From Orobanche coerulescens (Eukaryota > Streptophyta > Magnoliopsida > Lamiales > Orobanchaceae), in the NCBI GenBank assembly GCA_033398695.1, contig CM065802.1:137688096-137752095 (forward strand): a stretch of DNA of 64,000 bases, written 5' to 3'. The translations under genes and the position numbers were made by a program. The notes beneath the pieces are model-generated. The model saw nothing but the letters and a program-made list of their open reading frames with translations. It had not been told where the DNA came from and made no database searches. Shown here piece after piece: positions 47,417 through 58,775 of this stretch (within the stretch, counting starts at the first letter, position 1; every line of letters begins with the position of its first letter).

Positions 47417-49883
47417 TGTAATAACCAGTTGTAAATTCATTCATTATCATTCAGCAAATTGTCACTCAGTAATTTTTCACTCATTGCTAGTCATTCATCA
47501 TTCATGTCCGTTCTGTATTCACCGTTCGGCGTATTTGGAATCTTGGATCAGTTATCATTCGTCTTTCAACCTTGTTTGAGAATCGAGTCGAGAATATTAT
47601 CATTATCATTGAATTGGTAGCTTGTGTGTGGGGAGTAGCGCATGCTACATACTCTTTATAGCGCGCATTATTTGGGTACTGGTAGCGCATGCTATCGGTC
47701 TTCATCAGCGCACGCTAGTGCAATTGAGGCCGACAGTCCAGTGGGTACTACACTGAATTGGAGAATTCGTAGCGCACTCTATGAGTGGGAAATAGCGTAC
47801 GCTAGTTGTGGGTACTTGTAGCGCACGCTGTCAGTCTTTATCAGCGCGCGCTAGCGTATTGTAGGCAGACAGTCTAGTAGGTACTGGACTGAAATGGGAA
47901 ATTCTTAGCGCACGCTAGGAGTGGATATAGCGTACGCTAGTTGTATTGATAGCACACGCTAAGCAATCAGTGTAGCGCGCGCTAAGGCTCGATCAGACAG
48001 TGGACAATAGGTTCTGGACTCCAGTTACTAGGTACCAACTATTAGGTAGCGCACGCTAACATTTGGTTAACGCACGCCAAGAGGAAGGTGTTAGCGCACG
48101 CTACCAGGTACGTAGCGCACGCTAACGAGGCAGGCAGAGTTCACTGGACTACCCGGTGATCCCGCTAGCGCACGCTAATATCAGGAGCTAGCGCGCGCTA
48201 AGCTGGGTTTAGTATATATTGGAAAGTTTAGCCCCATTTCGTCATTTCTTCATCTCTCTTCCTCATCCGGGCGATTTTGGGTGACTTTGGACATTTTGTG
48301 AAGTGTTCTTCGAGATGCAATCAACTATCAACATCTTCAAGCTTCTAGTTCGGATTAATCGACTTTTCATCCTCTCCACCACTCCGAATCAAGGTAACTT
48401 TTCTTGAATCTAGAATTTCGGGAATTGAGGGATTTCTTCCCGGTCTCTTCGAGTTAGCTTGTTTGTGTGTTGGAATATGTTGGATAAGGATTATCTACCT
48501 TGGATACATATGTCTCCTACGGATTTGTTGGTGTATTTTTTGGAATTGTTGAGTATTTGGGGAACTATTCAAGAACCCTTGATGGTTGACTTTGGTAATT
48601 TTTAAGTGTTTCCGATTAGATGTTGTCGTAATCTCGAGTTATGCATTCCTATTGGATTATTGATGTCATTGAAGATATTTTGTTGGATTAAATCACTCGT
48701 TGGGAGGTTGGTGTTAGATATATGTGAGATGAGTCATAAAAAATTGGGGGTTGTTTACAACGTATTTGTTAGAATGCCCCAATGAGTTTGGATATTGTTG
48801 TATCGACTTTTGAGTTGGTCATGATCATGCTTGATTCGTATATTAAGCGTATTGTTGGTAATTGTGTTATTCAAGGTTGTTCGAGCGACCGATAATTCCA
48901 CTTAGGACGTTTGTTCGAGGAAGGACTTTTCTTACCGGTATTTGTGTAAGTTAATTCTTACTCGGTTAAAAGGATACTGATTCCTTCGTTGTTGTTCATT
49001 CATACATATAATTCATTCATGGTATATCAATCATGTTGAGACTTGTAATTATCAAACTAATCATTCAATTCACGAGGAACAACAGTTCCAATCACTTCAT
49101 TTGAAGCTATCATTCTTTGCGTCATTATTTCACCTCGGTGAGTCATTCTTGGCCCTTGTCGGATTTCTATTCATTATTCTTCATCATGGTCGCTTTTGTT
49201 CTTGTGACCTTCCGGGATTGTACTGCGTTCCGAGTGGTATATGTGTGGAATTTTTAGTCGGGCACATTAAGGTTATTGTGTTTATGTGGGGATCCGGACA
49301 CACTGGACTGTGCACTCGGTAACGTGCCTCCGTGAGACTAATTAGGCCAAGTTTTGCGGGTGTAGGACGCCGGGCACTCGGCAGGCTTGTGAACTTGCAC
49401 ATCCCATGGCGTAATATGATGCCCATCATTCAACTTGATTTCATAACTCATTCATGTGATTATTGTAAATTGTTCAACTCTTGAGGATTGTTGTTCTGTG
49501 TAACTGACCCCTTTGAGGATGTTGTTTTTAGGTCATGGCAAGGTAAAGGCGCGGGAAGAGAACGTTGACGGCGAGGAGTCCCAATGATACTAGTAGGGGG
49601 CCCAGTCTCTCCATTTATTCATGTGTTTTTTATGTGTATTTTTTCGCTGCAGTTCCGTTTGGATTTTCATTTTATTCAGTGTTGTATATTTTATCTTCAT
49701 ATGAAATATACATGTATTATGTATTTCCTGGTTGTATTGTACTTGAAACTCCTCATTGGAGTAATTGATGATATAATGTGGTTCGGTACTACAATTATTT
49801 AATTTATTAATTTTTCATTTGCCTGGTGGGTCCCAGTTGGGGGTCCACGACACTGTAATATCCACCTAGTTTGGGATGTTACA
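47417..49883 (+). mobile_element. Element H: 2467-bp Tekay-like solo LTR
   Basis: Starts TGTAATAACC and ends GGGATGTTACA, with a perfect 5-bp target duplication acttg on both sides (47412-47416, 49884-49888). No internal region is present, so it is a solo LTR left by LTR-LTR recombination. It shares with C and G the sense-end layout CCTGGTGGGTCCCAG ... GGGGTCCACGACACTGTAAT. It contains a palindrome array and TATA box (next entry) and a splice-donor match, AAG/GTAACT, at 48394. Confidence 0.93.
47632..48219 (+). promoter_or_regulatory. LTR H promoter region: TAGCGCACGCTA array and TATA box
   Basis: About eighteen copies of a near-palindromic 12-mer, consensus TAGCGCACGCTA with variants TAGCGTACGCTA and TAGCGCGCGCTA, end at 48202 just before TATATAT (48213-48219). 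Position relative to the TATA box is the same as the ACGTACGT array of element C. The regulatory role is inferred. Confidence 0.6.
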
Positions 49884-49945
49884 ACTTGGGGCAAAAAAAA
49901 TAATACTATACGTAAAATGGTACTTCAAGTTTTCTCTCATAAGAT

Positions 49946-50004
49946 AATCGGTAGTTGAATTCCTGACAAGATGTTCCATTTAATGTCTCCACTTCTATGT
50001 TATT
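49946..50004. other. Short unassigned flank
   Basis: Sequence between repeat X and the SINE; nothing recognisable. Confidence 0.5.
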
Positions 50005-50235
50005 CCCAAGGGTAGCCAAGTTGGTGGAGTATGTGAGCGCGGGACTGAAATGTCACGAGTACGATTCCCCTTACCAATACTTTCTTGGTTGAGTCTGTCA
50101 CACAGGGCTTGCCTAGTGTGGTTTACCTGGTTGGCGTAATTTGCAGGTTATGACGTCCAGCCCGAGAGTTTATCTAGTACGCACTCGAACAGTAACAGCT
50201 GTGGATTCCCCGTCATCGAAAAAAGAAAAAAAAAA
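50005..50235 (+). mobile_element. tRNA-derived SINE (Au-like)
   Basis: About 230 bp. An A-box-like TAGCCAAGTTGG (50013-50024) and a B-box-like GAGTACGATTCC (from 50057) form an internal RNA polymerase III promoter. The body CACAGGGCTTGCCTAGTGTG and the end GATTCCCCGTCATCG followed by an A-rich tail resemble the angiosperm Au SINE family. No convincing target duplication was found. It would be mobilised by a LINE reverse transcriptase. Confidence 0.75.
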
Positions 50236-50416
50236 CATGAATATTTATTATGTTGGTTCCATCACGAAAAAATGAAACATGGTAATTTTCAAAGTCAATA
50301 TGAACGTCAACAAATTAATCAAATGGTGACCCTTGCAATTAAAGTTGCTATATTTTCTCGAGTTAAAGTATAACGATGACCATTTACAACTAGCCTCAGT
50401 CAACAAGCCTTTAGGA
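50236..50416. other. Unassigned AT-rich spacer
   Basis: No gene or repeat recognised; possibly older host or element sequence. Confidence 0.5.
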
Positions 50417-50424
50417 GTTTTTTT

Positions 50425-50994
50425 TAGGGCTGAGATTTTTACCCGAAGAACCTAATTTTAATAAGAACCGAACCGAAAAATTCGGTTTCGGTTCCGGTTT
50501 TTTTATTATTAACCGGTTCCGGTTCTTAATTCGGTTCCTTTTTTAATAATTCGGTTCCGGTTCCGGTTCCTGTTTTATGATGTTAGAAAAAACCGGTTTA
50601 GAATCGGTTCTATATATATTATATTATATAATAATAAAAATAATATTATATATAAATTTTACATAATATAGGTATTAAATAAAGCAAATTAAATGTATTT
50701 TGTTCAAAATATTACACATTAAATTCGGTTTATACTCAAAATTCGGGGTTTTTTTACAAAATTCGGTTTTTTTGCATAATTCGGTTCCTAAAAGAACCGA
50801 AAAACCCGGTTTGTACACATTAAATTCGGTTCCGGTTCCTAATTCGGTTCCTGAAGAAAAAACCGGTTTTTTCGGTTTCGGTTCCTAATTCGGTTCCTGA
50901 AAAAAAGTGGTCAAAAACCGAACCGGTTTATGTATTTAAAAACCGGTTCCGGTTCTTTAATTTTTCACCAAGAACCGAACCGGTCCCAGCCCTA
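50425..50994. mobile_element. Non-autonomous hAT-like DNA transposon
   Basis: Inverted ends TAGGGCTGAGA and, from the other side, TAGGGCTGGGA, with an 8-bp target duplication gttttttt on both sides (50417-50424 and 50995-51002); 8 bp is the hAT hallmark. The 570-bp interior has no transposase and is dominated by repeats of AACCGGTTCCGG, AATTCGGTTCC and AACCGAACCGG. A short ORF at 50700-50888 is only this repeat translated. The poly-T target duplication lowers its weight slightly. Confidence 0.78.
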
Positions 50995-51085
50995 GTTTTT
51001 TTGGCACATATGGCCTCCATTTATGCTTTTATTTGGTTTGGTTTTTATTTGTCCTCCATTTTCTCTCTCCAGTTCAATCTACAAA

Positions 51086-51385
51086 TCTATTATATATAAA
51101 ACTTATCCCCTTTAATTTAACGTGCAAAGAGGGTTGTGCACAAAAATTAATATTCCTTAATTTAATGTGCAAGGCTATTTTAATTGTAACATTTAATGTA
51201 AATAAACTAATTTAAATACAAAAGTTATGATAACATCACAATTAGATCCTCTAAAATAAATACAATACAAATTCTCTAATAAACATCTAAATACCATCAT
51301 ATGCTCATTCAAGCGTCTGCAACCAATGCTCATTTAAGCGTCTGCAACCAAAGAACGTGCATCGCACGGGTTGGATCAAGCCTCG
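51086..51385 (+). mobile_element. Probable small non-autonomous Helitron
   Basis: Starts TCTATTATATATAAAAC after an A, resembling plant Helitron 5' ends. Near the 3' end a hairpin CGTGC-ATC-GCACG (51355-51367) is followed by GGTTGGATCAAGCCTCG and then T. The expected CTRR terminus would be CTAG; CTCG is a one-base departure. Insertion between A and T fits. No coding capacity. Confidence 0.45.
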
Positions 51386-51766
51386 TATTAATTAAAACCC
51401 GCACTTTCTCTTAATATTCTTATATACTTTTAATATATTTACATTCATCTATTCCTAATTTGTCCTTCGTACTAGATTATTTAACGAATAAAAGATAAAA
51501 AAACATTTAACTCAGTCTAATATAGAAATCGTTTGCTTTTCAAATTCTTCTCTTTTCTTATTCTCATTCTAATGAACCACCAAAAACTTGTTCTATGCAA
51601 AGTGTAGCAATGATACAGTCAATTAGATGACTTAATAGGGCTTGTTAAAAAACCTTATGAAGTAAAACTCATCCTTGTGAGATAAAACCCCCATAAGGAG
51701 AATAGTACCCCAGACGTGAATTGACAATTCGGAAATATTGAGATACAAATCAAAGAGACTGCAGGC
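51386..51766. other. Unassigned AT-rich spacer
   Basis: No gene recognised. It ends where LTR L begins (TGTAACACCCC). Confidence 0.5.
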
Positions 51767-53642
51767 TGTAACACCCCAATATATCTAGGGCTACATGCCA
51801 TAGAACCTCATAAAGGTCTATCAGGCGAAAACCAAACATACACAAAAAACGACAATGTATAATAAAAAATACACCATGAACTCGAGCACAAAACGTTATA
51901 ATATGTCCAAAAGCAACCCAATTATCCATGCAGAGGAATTCCACAATATATATAGAAAACATACTCGAATACTCATAATCCAAACATTCCAACATTAGAC
52001 CAACATAATTAAAATGGCATAACATGGGCCTCGTAACATACTGGCTTCTCGTCGTTCTATCAGTGAATCATGCTTGATCCTTGAATTGGGAATCACCTGA
52101 AGTGCATAGGATACATTTTCTCCCATGCATCGAAACCTACCGGGGCAAGAATTATCCATACAGTTATTTTACATATGCCAAAAGGCTAATGACGATAATA
52201 TCTTACAAAATACTCAAAGACTTGCAAATTTCACTCTTCAAATACCGTCATAAAATCCTATTTGAAAGTACAAGGCCAAAATGCCAAAACTCCAACAATT
52301 TTCAAAGTATACGTTAAGACACCGCTTATATGTCCCGACAATAATAGTTTAGGGAATTGATTTTATACTAAAGTTTGTAAAGTACTAGAAAACTAATACA
52401 TATGCCACATATATAATCAACGGTTCAAAAATACATTTACCGCTGAAAATAATAGTCAGTTAAAATATACGATTCCCAGTGACATGTCATAGCCAGTATC
52501 TCTCGGAAAGCTCCTCTCTTTCACAACCACTATCAGCTCGATCTCCAAGTACCTAAAACTAAAGCCCACGACGAGGTCAGTCACAATACTCAACAATGAT
52601 GATGATCATATAAACATAGCTACATTACATATCAATAAATCACAAAGGTCATGAATATCATCAGTCATAACCTTACCAACTCGTGGTAATCCATATCGTA
52701 CCAATCCATACCATATTCCATATCTCTATTCCCAAATGGCGAAATGAACTCGAACATAAACCTCTATACTATACTCAAATAATACTAAAAATCCTCAAAA
52801 TATCGTCATAGCTCGCCAATACGAAATATACAATAATCTAATCTGTTAGATAATATTACCAAATCTCAATCTATGATAATCGAGTAACAATCTAAACAAT
52901 TACCAACAATGAATACACAATAACCCAATGAATATAATACACCACAAAACACAATAGAATACAACATAATAAATCTGTCGTCCGTTGCACTCAAGCATTT
53001 ATGAAGAACTAGAGATCTCAAAGGATCCTCCTTCGTCGGATTACAATTCTCAATCCCACATCTCATATCTCAAGTCTCATATCTCAGTTATGAAATCTCA
53101 TATCTTATTTCTCATATCTCTCAAGTTTAATTCCATCATTTGTTGCACTCTAGCATCTACGAAACACTAAAGATCTCAAAGGATCCTCCCTAGTTGGACT
53201 TTTATAATTCTCAAAACACAAATATCAAAACTCCATAACTCAAATCACTATACATAAATATAAAATAATAGTCGATTACTTGCTATAATTGGACTCATCG
53301 ATTATCATCTATAATATTCAACTCTCGATTACATCCTTGTAATAATTAATTCTTACAAAATCACCAATCTATTCAAGATAACTAAATAATCAACCGAGAA
53401 TATCATCAACATGAAAAACTGAAATACGATCATATAAATCATGAGAGAACAATCATCTCTAACTATGAAGAGTAAAAATACAAGGAAAAGGTAAAACAAA
53501 ACTCCCCTATCAATTTGGTATGTTTTGTAGTCCCTCTTGTTTGCACAAACGATGAAGTGACCATAAACGATTAAGTTGAGGAGCGTGAAAATGGTGCAAC
53601 AAAACCTACATACACAAAACAAGAAAAGTACCACAATATATG
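51767..53642 (-). mobile_element. Element L: Tekay-like gypsy LTR fragment, minus orientation
   Basis: Plus-strand start TGTAACACCCCAATATATC, followed by a diverged version of the GTGCC..GG..CC....ACCAGGCG layout seen at the same place in LTR C. A ~165-bp segment around GATCTCAAAGGATCCTCC occurs twice (about 52985 and 53145). The other end is not reached because element I begins at 53643, so I infer that I inserted into L. Confidence 0.6.
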
Positions 53643-54838
53643 TGTTGGGATAAATAATACCCTTAGTATTTTGATAAATGCATCTGACGGTCTATCCCTA
53701 AAACGATCTTCATACAACGCCCAAAAAGATGTATTCCTACATTTAATGAAGATTCTAGCATACATCAATGAGGACTGTTGGCTACAGCAAATAAGTTGCA
53801 GGTACTTTACTTAGGAAAAGTAAAATACAATCCAACAGATTTTAGACTCAGACCTTTAAACCGTTGTGAGATGAGTCATTATTTAGTCACGAAGCATTCA
53901 CGGCTTCAAAGGTACATTTAATGCTGACATGACATCATTTTATGCTGCCTAAGAGATTATGGACTGAAGAGCATTTAATGCGGACCAAAAGGAATGTCTG
54001 AAGCATTAAATGCGGATCACTTTAATTCAAATATTCTACAAGCACCCAATCTGATCTGTCAACATCTCACCAACTGACAAACAGACATTTATAACGGATC
54101 TTTTTTAAGGTTATAAATAGCACAATCAAGAGGACATTGCTCACTTACTAATTGGTCGATAATTTAAAGCATTCATTTTCTACAAAGAGTAATCGATTTC
54201 TTCAAGCCTACAACACCTATCTTTTATGAGTGAAGAAATATTAAGTCCTCAATTGAGAACAGCACACTACAGAAAGAATCTTCAAGCCTACAACTGTTGT
54301 TCTGATACTTGGGATTCCAAACCTCATCGTTGAGACCACTAGCCCTGTGTGGACTTGGAACCATTCTGACCTGTGTGGGACGAAAAGAGTTTGTGACGAA
54401 GCTTTAATATATGTGAAAAGAGGTGAATCAAAGGAGCCTATATCCGATCTATGTGAACGGCCTAAAGCTACAGTCAGATGTATTAAGTATGTGAACGATA
54501 CAGTGATCGGTTTTAATTAAAATTATAGAGTTGTGTATACCTTGATTTTAATGAATAATTACTCTTGTGTGGAGGACCTATGGACGAAGAGAGGTTTACC
54601 TCGAACCACATTAAACTCTATGTTATTACTTTATATATTTACTGTATTATAACTGTCTGTGATTTATTGTATACTCATTCTAAAAACTCTTTAAGCATCA
54701 AGCTAGAGGAGACTGTCTAGTCGATGTACTTACAACAACTAGCATTAAGACTTCCGCTACACATAACAAACGTCTAAAAAGAGTACAACTTATTCAACCC
54801 CCCTTCTAAGTTGTCATTAAAGTATAATGTGTCCAACA
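53643..54838 (+). repeat. Element I 5' LTR
   Basis: TGTTGGGATAA ... GTCCAACA. It shares several blocks with the element E LTR, such as GTGTGGAGGACC and GGTTTACCTCGAACCAC. The 3' LTR is not in the window. Confidence 0.82.
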
Positions 54839-54854
54839 AGTAGTACCATAGCGG
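54839..54854 (+). other. Element I primer-binding site, degenerate
   Basis: AGTAGTACCATAGCGG, compared with AGTGGTATCAGAGCGG in element E; three or more changes from the tRNA-iMet match. Confidence 0.7.
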
Positions 54855-54861
54855 TTGATTC

Positions 54862-56744
54862 TATTAGGACATATGCCCTCGAATGCCACTCAGAGGATGA
54901 GAGAGTGAAAGCATTGTACTGTCTGAACATCAATTGAATAAGACAGTTATTATTGCTATATTATTGTATATCATTGGCATCATGATTTGTTATATATAAT
55001 AATAGTCCTTGCATTCGAGAGCGAACACTTCACTCCTTATGAAGATAAGGAGATAAGCACTGGAAGTGTTTAGGGATCGAATGCTTAACCGGTTCGCATG
55101 TCGATAAAACTTAACCGGGAATTCAGTTTAGATAAGACTTGTACAACGCTTAATTTGACATGAAAAGTGTTTGTCTTCACTAGGGTCTAGTGGAAGCACA
55201 CGTTATAGGTATGCTAATGAGATTAGTATACTCGATCTTGACTCACCTCGATTCAATCACATGGATTTCACTCTGGAATAATCAATGACTGAATTGAAAG
55301 GTTGTGATTAGTATACGTGAACCTTTGACTTGAAAATTCAGTAGGAGATGTGCTTGTGACATTAGTTCGATCCAATCATCAGTTGGTGGGGTCAACCTCG
55401 AAGTGCAACTTAATGGGCAAGTAGCAATCTCTACTGAATACCAAGATAGAAATCTTTCTTCTATAAGTGAGCAGGTAAATGTTCTTTGCGGTTAGTGGCA
55501 AATGAGATCATAAGTCTTTGGCCAAAGCATTAGGAGCTTGTTGTATTTGATACACGAGAGCTCGGTGGTCTCGGTTTGCATTAATAAATACATAGAGTCA
55601 AGTTACAATAGGGTTTGACATTACTGTGACCCTAGTACTTGATCGGGACATATGATTGAAGGGTTTATACGTATACGGTATTCATAACGTAAAGATTTTG
55701 GAATGATCCCTATCATTCGTTCTCAGTTGGTTACGATGTAGGCCACAGAACTAGCTAGGTGGTGCTACACTCATTGGATCCTCCCAATGTTAACTGAGAC
55801 GAACCTACAGAGTCGCGGAATAAGAATTGATGACGAATTATTTTTAGCTTATACCATCTTGGTTAATATTGGACATTAGATGTATAATTTAATTTATTGG
55901 ATAAATTAAATTAGTCTTCTGAATTAAATAAATTACTGGGTAATTAATTTTATTGATATTATTTCTTAGAGAATTTTATGTCTAATATAATTAATTAATT
56001 AGATTAATTAACTGTATTAATATTGAAACGTACAAAGATTTATCTATCGGACTAGATACACGATGGTCCGTCTTACGGACCGAAACAAACCAACATTAAT
56101 ATACTCATGTAGCCCCCGATTTTGTCACTTGGTGACTTATCACCTTGTTTTGGCATAGGGCGATATATGGTTGATATGTGGTGACTTATTTTATACATGG
56201 CGTATAATTTATCATAAAAGTCTTATTTGATAAGATTTGAAGTGAGGAGTTTTTATGTTAAAAAAATAGCATCAACCTCACTTCATTTTTAGTCTTTGGC
56301 CATGAGTTTTAGAGGAGAAATGAGATAAATTTTCTTGTTCTTACAGTTGTGTTCTAAGTGTATTTTGAGAAAAGAAAATATTCATAAAATACTTAGAGTA
56401 TTTATAAAAATAAATATAAGCTAACTCTATCAACTTCTAGTCGTATTCTTCGAGAATAAATTGATAGAAATATTTTCCGGTCATCTTACGACGCGTGGTG
56501 ATGTAGAGACACTCGATATTTTTGGTGTTGGATTATTCTCAAGATCATTCGTGTTCGTGTTCGTGTTCGTGATCTAGAAGAACCAAAAAAAGGACTATGA
56601 GGGTATGATTTCTATAATCTTATCTACGTCAATTTATATTCAGTTATATGATGCTTGGTCGATTCTCTCAGGGGTTCGGATTTATTCGGTTGGATCCATT
56701 TATATTTCCGCTACGCACTTTGATTTTATTACTGAATCCTAACA
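54862..56744 (+). mobile_element. Element J: 1883-bp solo LTR inside element I
   Basis: Starts TATTAGGACATATG (a mutated TGTTAGGA) and ends GAATCCTAACA. A perfect 5-bp target duplication gattc lies on both sides (54857-54861, 56745-56749). Removing it rejoins the leader of element I in register with the leader of element E. The ends suggest a Ty1/copia LTR; no internal genes remain. Confidence 0.85.
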
Positions 56745-56849
56745 GATTCTACGAAGAATCAAGCAAATTTTAACCTGAATCAGATTCAAAACCATAAGCT
56801 TTCGAAACTTCATTTCTTTATCTTTTAACATTCATCCTATATTACTTCC

Positions 56850-57580
56850 ATGGATACATCAATGATCAATAAAGTTCCTATGTTCTCTATTAATGGATTT
56901 GATGACTGGAGAATCAGGATGGAAGCCTATCTGGCTGCCATGCACGAAGACATACGCTTCGTAATACACGAAGGACCTGTCACCATTATGAAGGTCAATC
57001 CATCTGCCAGGGTGGAAGACCAGCCTTATGCTGAGATGCTCGAGAAGTCCAAGGATCAGTGGTCAACTGATGAGCACAAGCGAGCTAACCTAGATAATGT
57101 TGCTAAGAATACGTTATTTGTCACCCTTGACAGAGGCACATTCTCATAGGTAAAAGTCTATAAGACAGCGAGAGAAATTAGGAAAAAACTCAAGATGATT
57201 TTTGAGAGAACTAATCTCTCAAATGAAAATAAATTTTCAACTCACTCAGCAATTTGAATCTTTCTAAATGAAATCTACTGAAACCATTGAGGAACTTGAT
57301 CTCAAATTCACTGGCATTGTCGGTGAACTTGAAGCTTTGGGAAAAGTTTAAACCCAAAAGGAGAAAAAGCTCAAAATATTTAGACCACTCCCTGCCCGAT
57401 GGGACATGAAGACCACAGCTATGCATGTGTCTTGTAATCTTAATGATATGTCTACTTTTCACCTATTCTCTAGTTTTCAAAATATCTTAGTACGATATTG
57501 ACAGGAGAGAAAAGGCCAAAGAGTCCACCGCCAAGACTACAACACTGGTTGTTGTATCCGATAGGAGATAGAGCTCCACC
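56850..57580 (+). pseudogene. Element I gag remnant
   Basis: ATG at 56850 (MDTSMINKVPMFSINGFDDW) starts a copia gag nearly parallel to that of element E (e.g. HKRANLDNVAKNTLFVTLDR). A TAG follows at 57147. Downstream homology continues in broken frames (for example around AAACTCAAG, GAAACCATTGAGGAACTTGA and GCTTTGGGAAAAG) until LTR N begins. Confidence 0.82.
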
Positions 57581-57816
57581 TGTAATATCCGTATTTTTCT
57601 TTCCCTTGCATTTTCGTTTTTGGTGTATTTCTCGATCGTAGTGACCCTCATGTACTTTTCAGCGTGTCCTTCCTGTCAAACTGTTGAACTGTATTCTCGT
57701 TATTGTTGTGCGGAACCGCCGTTTCGGGGTTACCGTGGATCCATTTCGTGTTGTTGGTTCCCAAATATTGATTCCTATCGTTTTGTTCTCTTTGCGGATC
57801 ATTTTTATCATTTTGG
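57581..57816 (+). mobile_element. Element N: start of a gypsy LTR, plus orientation (fragment)
   Basis: Starts TGTAATATCCG, the same first bases as the sense start of LTR C (TGTAATATCCGACAG). Only 236 bp are present before a different LTR terminus begins. It sits directly in gag of element I. The assignment rests on the terminus alone. Confidence 0.45.
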
Positions 57817-58775
57817 TGTAACACCCCCAGGATATCCGAGGTATATTACAGCGCCGTGAATCCCTATATGGGACCCACCAGGCTGAACAGCATCATACAC
57901 AACGACTCACAGAAACGATAAAATAACACCACGTCATAAAGACGCAAAACAGAACAACCCACCCGGTTCAACCGGTCAATATAACATCATCATCCAACAC
58001 AACATAAACACAACAATACAATCTGGACGAACAAGAACTTTTAAGTACTCGAGTACAGCTATTAGTTCAAAAGCCATAAAAGATGAAAAGACAAAAAGAC
58101 ATTAAGACGTCTCTTATGCATAATCATCACGCATGGCCATCATCCGTGTACTGGTCCAGCGCCCGCTCGTCCCGATGAACCTGACCTGAAATTCATAAAA
58201 CGAATTTCCCCAAAACGGGTCCCCAGAGGGGTTAGCAATTACGCTAGTACAAGTAGCCAAATGAACACTTTACATCTTACACATATAGTAATGCATGCCA
58301 TCAAGAAATCATAGTTTCCAAAACGCTCATTTCCGGAAATGCCAATAATCAAAACCACATTTGTAAAATGCACCACAATTAACCGCGGACCCACAGCTTC
58401 GTGGATCCCTGCCGAGACCCCGTCGGATCTAACCCACAGTGGTTAAAAGCAAGCTCGTGGTCCACAGCTTCGTGGAACCCTACCGAGACCCCGTCGAGTC
58501 TAACCCGTAGTGAGCATACACACACACAATCTCTCATACAAAACTACTATGTCAAGATTATAAGTTCATAAGGATACTTGCCTCGATTAATTAGACGATG
58601 ACACGAACGGAACGGAAGAGTTGAACACGACCGCAAGGAACCGGCGGAAATGAACCTAACGATTCGAACAACACAATCACAACCAACTCTAGACGATTAC
58701 GGAAATGGAATACGCCCGGAAACCCGCCTACGATTCATGTATATTCATACCAAAAATAACAACGAGGGCGGACCA
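57817..58775 (-). mobile_element. Element M: Tekay-like gypsy LTR fragment, minus orientation
   Basis: Plus-strand start TGTAACACCCCCAGG, then ATTACAGCGCCGTGAATCCC and GGGACCCACCAGGC, the same terminal layout as LTR C. A ~67-bp unit (CCACAGCTTCGTGGAWCCCT..CGAGACCCCGTCG) is tandemly duplicated at about 58390-58510. It is cut at 58775 by element K. Confidence 0.65.

Larger units (their letters stand above)
53643..57580 (+). mobile_element. Element I: Sirevirus-like Ty1/copia, 5' part only
   Basis: A 1196-bp 5' LTR, degenerate primer site and gag remnant, interrupted by solo LTR J and then cut in gag by LTR fragment N. LTR (TGTGTGGAGGACC...GGACGAAGAGAGGTTTACC) and gag (MDTSMINKVPMFSIN) are clearly related to element E but older and more decayed. 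Confidence 0.82.

Noticed and set aside
47632..48202. CRISPR-like array of short repeats
   Set aside because: Repeats are 12-bp degenerate palindromes with irregular spacers inside a plant LTR; no cas genes, eukaryotic DNA.
50013..50067. tRNA gene
   Set aside because: A and B boxes are present but there is no cloverleaf or acceptor stem; the downstream body and A tail identify a SINE.
50700..50888. Short ORF in the hAT-like element
   Set aside because: Translation of AACCGG-type repeats; no transposase similarity.
57620..57859. 79-codon ORF spanning LTR N and LTR M
   Set aside because: Crosses a boundary between two LTR fragments; no domain.
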